Shown in pieces: positions 19,929 to 21,685 of a stretch of 21,685 nt of DNA; positions within the stretch are counted from its first letter, which is position 1; every line of letters begins with the position of its first letter. The notes below the pieces were generated by a model. The model saw nothing but the letters and a program-made list of their open reading frames with translations. It was not told the origin of the DNA and did not search any database. This DNA comes from a virus. A program made the position numbers and the translations under genes. Where the stretch lies: positions 1-21,685 of the IMG/VR virus record IMGVR_UViG_3300013006_000145; one strand, given 5' to 3'.

Positions 19929-20720
19929 TTATCTTCTAATTATTCTGCCGTTCCTATCTCGCTTAGCATTGAAAGCAACCGTACACCTGCAATTAACTAC
20001 CTCCTCAGCTGGAACTGGCAACCCGTTAGGCTGTGTCCTTACACCCGGTTGCATCATTCCAATATCTCCTAGCTTTGCATTGGTTAATTTAAATGGTGTC
20101 TCAATTGGTAACCTTGTACCATCTACCATCTTATGATCGTGCCTTGTACGTTTATCCTTTACCGCTATCCATACTTTCTCCATTACATTACCTGATTCAT
20201 TTGCATAAATCATAGCCGCACCATTTGCACTGGTAACAGTCTCTGTCCTTGCTATCCTTCTAGCCCTCATTGCATTAAATGCCGGACTAACTAACAACTG
20301 CCTTACAATATCATCAAATGAGGCACCTGTTACTGCTGCATCACTTAACACCCTTTGTATAAATGCCGTGCTGTAGTTGGTCATTAGGTTTGCATCGTTT
20401 AACAAATCTATGCCGTAGTATTGATTCATTAACTCTACAATTCGCTCATTAAAACCCATCTGACCACTTACAAAGTTATCATCTGCCTTTATTGATTCAA
20501 CCCTTGTAACTCTTGCCCATGCCGGCCCAACCGTCTTATACAATGATACCAACACATCATAGATGGGGAATACTGGTAACATCATTGGGTCCTGTGTTTT
20601 TACAAACGCATCCAATTGTATTTTTAAAGCCTTATGGAACTTAGGCGCATACAACTTCTCGTACCTTTGTTGGAACTTACTCCACCTATTAAAATATGCT
20701 GTTTGTTCCTGTTGTGTCAT
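19929..20720 (-). CDS. MuF-like minor head protein
   Basis: A 263-aa protein with an N-terminal helical part (residues 1-140) and a C-terminal Mu gpF-type domain: RARRIARTETVTSANGA, VWIAVKDKRTRHDHKMVDGTRLP, then GLPVPAEEVVNCRCTV. The R-T-E-T, D-x-R-T-R-x-x-H and N-C-R-C motifs define the family. These proteins bind the portal or capsid inside and are often co-injected or needed for head assembly. It overlaps the 63-aa gene by four bases (ATGA). No toxin domain is fused to the C-terminus, unlike some MuF proteins. Confidence 0.9.
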   Translation of the reverse strand: MTQQEQTAYFNRWSKFQQRYEKLYAPKFHKALKIQLDAFVKTQDPMMLPVFPIYDVLVSLYKTVGPAWARVTRVESIKADDNFVSGQMGFNERIVELMNQYYGIDLLNDANLMTNYSTAFIQRVLSDAAVTGASFDDIVRQLLVSPAFNAMRARRIARTETVTSANGAAMIYANESGNVMEKVWIAVKDKRTRHDHKMVDGTRLPIETPFKLTNAKLGDIGMMQPGVRTQPNGLPVPAEEVVNCRCTVAFNAKRDRNGRIIRR

Positions 20721-20908
20721 AAACTAACGGTTATACTTAACCCTTGTGAACCTAACTTATTTGCTAATGCTTTCTTTACTTGCTCTACCTTCCACTCCCT
20801 CTGCTGTTTCTTTAACGGACAAGATGGCACTGGTAACTCACTGATTAACATCAATGAGACTTTACTGTGTATCATCTGTGTAATTTGCTCAATACTTTTT
20901 TCCATCAT
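20717..20908 (-). CDS. Small hypothetical protein between portal and MuF, 63 aa
   Basis: A 63-aa protein (MMEKSIEQITQMIHSKVSLM...) with helix-rich N-terminus, a PVPSCPLKKQQREWKVEQVKKAL middle and beta-like end. It starts inside the portal stop (TAATG) and ends inside the MuF start (ATGA), so it is translated with both. Small linker ORFs here are usual in Bacteroidota siphoviruses, but no function is known to me. A role as a portal or head-assembly accessory is possible. Confidence 0.65.
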   Translation of the reverse strand: MMEKSIEQITQMIHSKVSLMLISELPVPSCPLKKQQREWKVEQVKKALANKLGSQGLSITVSL

Positions 20909-21685
20909 TACAAAGGTAAATCATCAATACTGATGGTTAAATCCGTTATTAATTGTTTGCCTGAATCAATAATAATCTGATTCATTGCATCCTCTTCTAT
21001 CATCTCAAAGTCCTGTATCTCACGCTTCTCATTAGGTGTTATCCACCACATTGCATTCAATGCATCAGCTTGCGTCTTCATGTCTTCCTGCATTGCTGGT
21101 ATGTCGCTAATGTCTATCTCTATCGTTCTTTGAATTCCATCAGTATACATCGGAAGTATACCCCTTATCAATGCATCCCTAAATAAATGTATGTTCGGAA
21201 GTATTGAGTTTGTATACAACATCTTTAATGCTGTGTTCATGTTGTTGTATGTACTGCTATCTGTATTATTAAGCAATACCTCAGGGAACTTATATGCATT
21301 GCAAATCTTTGTGAAGTCTATCTTTTGTAAATCCGATACCTCCATATCTGCAAGCTTCAACCCTAGCTCTAAGTATCCCATTTCACCAGCTGCGAAGTAT
21401 GGCGCACCTTTGTTACTGCTATTCTTTAGATACTTAGCAAAGTCATTCTTACGCTGTCCTAATTCCTCAACCCCAAAATCTGCCTTTTCATACACAATAC
21501 CTGGTATGCCACCATTCTGCATTTGAGCAACTGATGCATTCATTCCAGCATCCAATCTAGTCACACGCTTAGTCAAAACCTGCAATGGGCTAAGGCCTCT
21601 GAACTGCTGACCATTGGTAATCGTAGGGTTGTAATACTTCACATGAATAATATCATCTGTTGTAAACGTACCTTTAAAGCCTACA
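20908..21685 (-). CDS. Portal protein, HK97 family (5' end outside the window)
   Basis: The C-terminal 258 residues of a portal protein, the dodecameric ring through which DNA passes. The frame is open to the window edge (...GFKGTFTTDDIIHVKYYNP), so the GTG at 21642 is internal, not a start. Family features: IIHVKYYNP...RGLSPLQ, a long helix RVTRLDAGMNASVAQMQNGGIPGIVY, KNSSNKGAPYFAAGEMGYLELGL, and the VLLNNTDSSTYNNMNTALKMLYTNSILPNI block typical of the HK97 type. The end is an amphipathic acidic tail. Terminase genes should lie further right. Confidence 0.92.
   Translation of the reverse strand, partial: VGFKGTFTTDDIIHVKYYNPTITNGQQFRGLSPLQVLTKRVTRLDAGMNASVAQMQNGGIPGIVYEKADFGVEELGQRKNDFAKYLKNSSNKGAPYFAAGEMGYLELGLKLADMEVSDLQKIDFTKICNAYKFPEVLLNNTDSSTYNNMNTALKMLYTNSILPNIHLFRDALIRGILPMYTDGIQRTIEIDISDIPAMQEDMKTQADALNAMWWITPNEKREIQDFEMIEEDAMNQIIIDSGKQLITDLTISIDDLPL

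Noticed and set aside
21640-21642. GTG at 21642 as the portal start
   Set aside because: The frame is open to the window edge and the upstream residues fit the portal family.

Overview
This window is a single-strand block of a tailed-phage (siphovirus) genome, or a prophage of one; every gene I can support is on the minus strand. The likely host is a member of the Bacteroidota. The DNA is AT-rich and no gene start I examined has an obvious GGAGG-type ribosome binding site. The one clear promoter has the Bacteroidota form TTTG-N20-TAnnTTTG. One small secreted protein carries SprB-like repeats, known from Bacteroidota surface proteins. There is no integrase, terminase or repressor here, so lifestyle cannot be decided.

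Read in the direction of transcription (right to left), bases 21685-5282 are a late operon. It starts inside an HK97-type portal gene cut by the window edge. It continues with a MuF-like head protein, prohead protease, major capsid protein, four head-tail connection/completion proteins, the major tail tube protein and the tail assembly chaperones G and GT. GT is made by a -1 frameshift on nine A residues. Then come a 626-aa tape measure, a tail-tip hub, a second tube-like protein with an insertion, and a fibre with a signal peptide and 16-residue repeats. The operon ends in a lysis block: two small holin-like membrane proteins, a metallophosphoesterase, an acidic protein, a candidate one-piece spanin and a GH24 endolysin. 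RNA structures punctuate it: a tRNA-like element between the MuF and protease genes, a terminator with a UACG tetraloop after the capsid gene, and a 13-bp hairpin after the tail tube gene. The last two suggest tapering of expression after the most abundant structural proteins.

Bases 5281-5048 hold the boundary: two related hairpins, one a good terminator, then a palindrome and the promoter. From it a second operon runs left to the window edge. It consists of short, tightly packed and often overlapping genes: a 28-aa membrane peptide, an AT-hook protein, a PD-(D/E)XK nuclease, a CxxC...CxxC protein ending on an A10 run, an SSB-like protein with the DxPF tail, several tiny membrane proteins, the SprB-like secreted protein, and three members of one small-protein family (MTxVEWL...KQQI). 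This looks like an early or DNA-metabolism plus accessory region.

The observations most worth a second look are the tRNA-like element inside the head operon, the A9 frameshift joining G to T, the secreted SprB-like protein, the one-piece spanin candidate, and the A10 run where a one-base slip would fuse the zinc-ribbon protein to the SSB.
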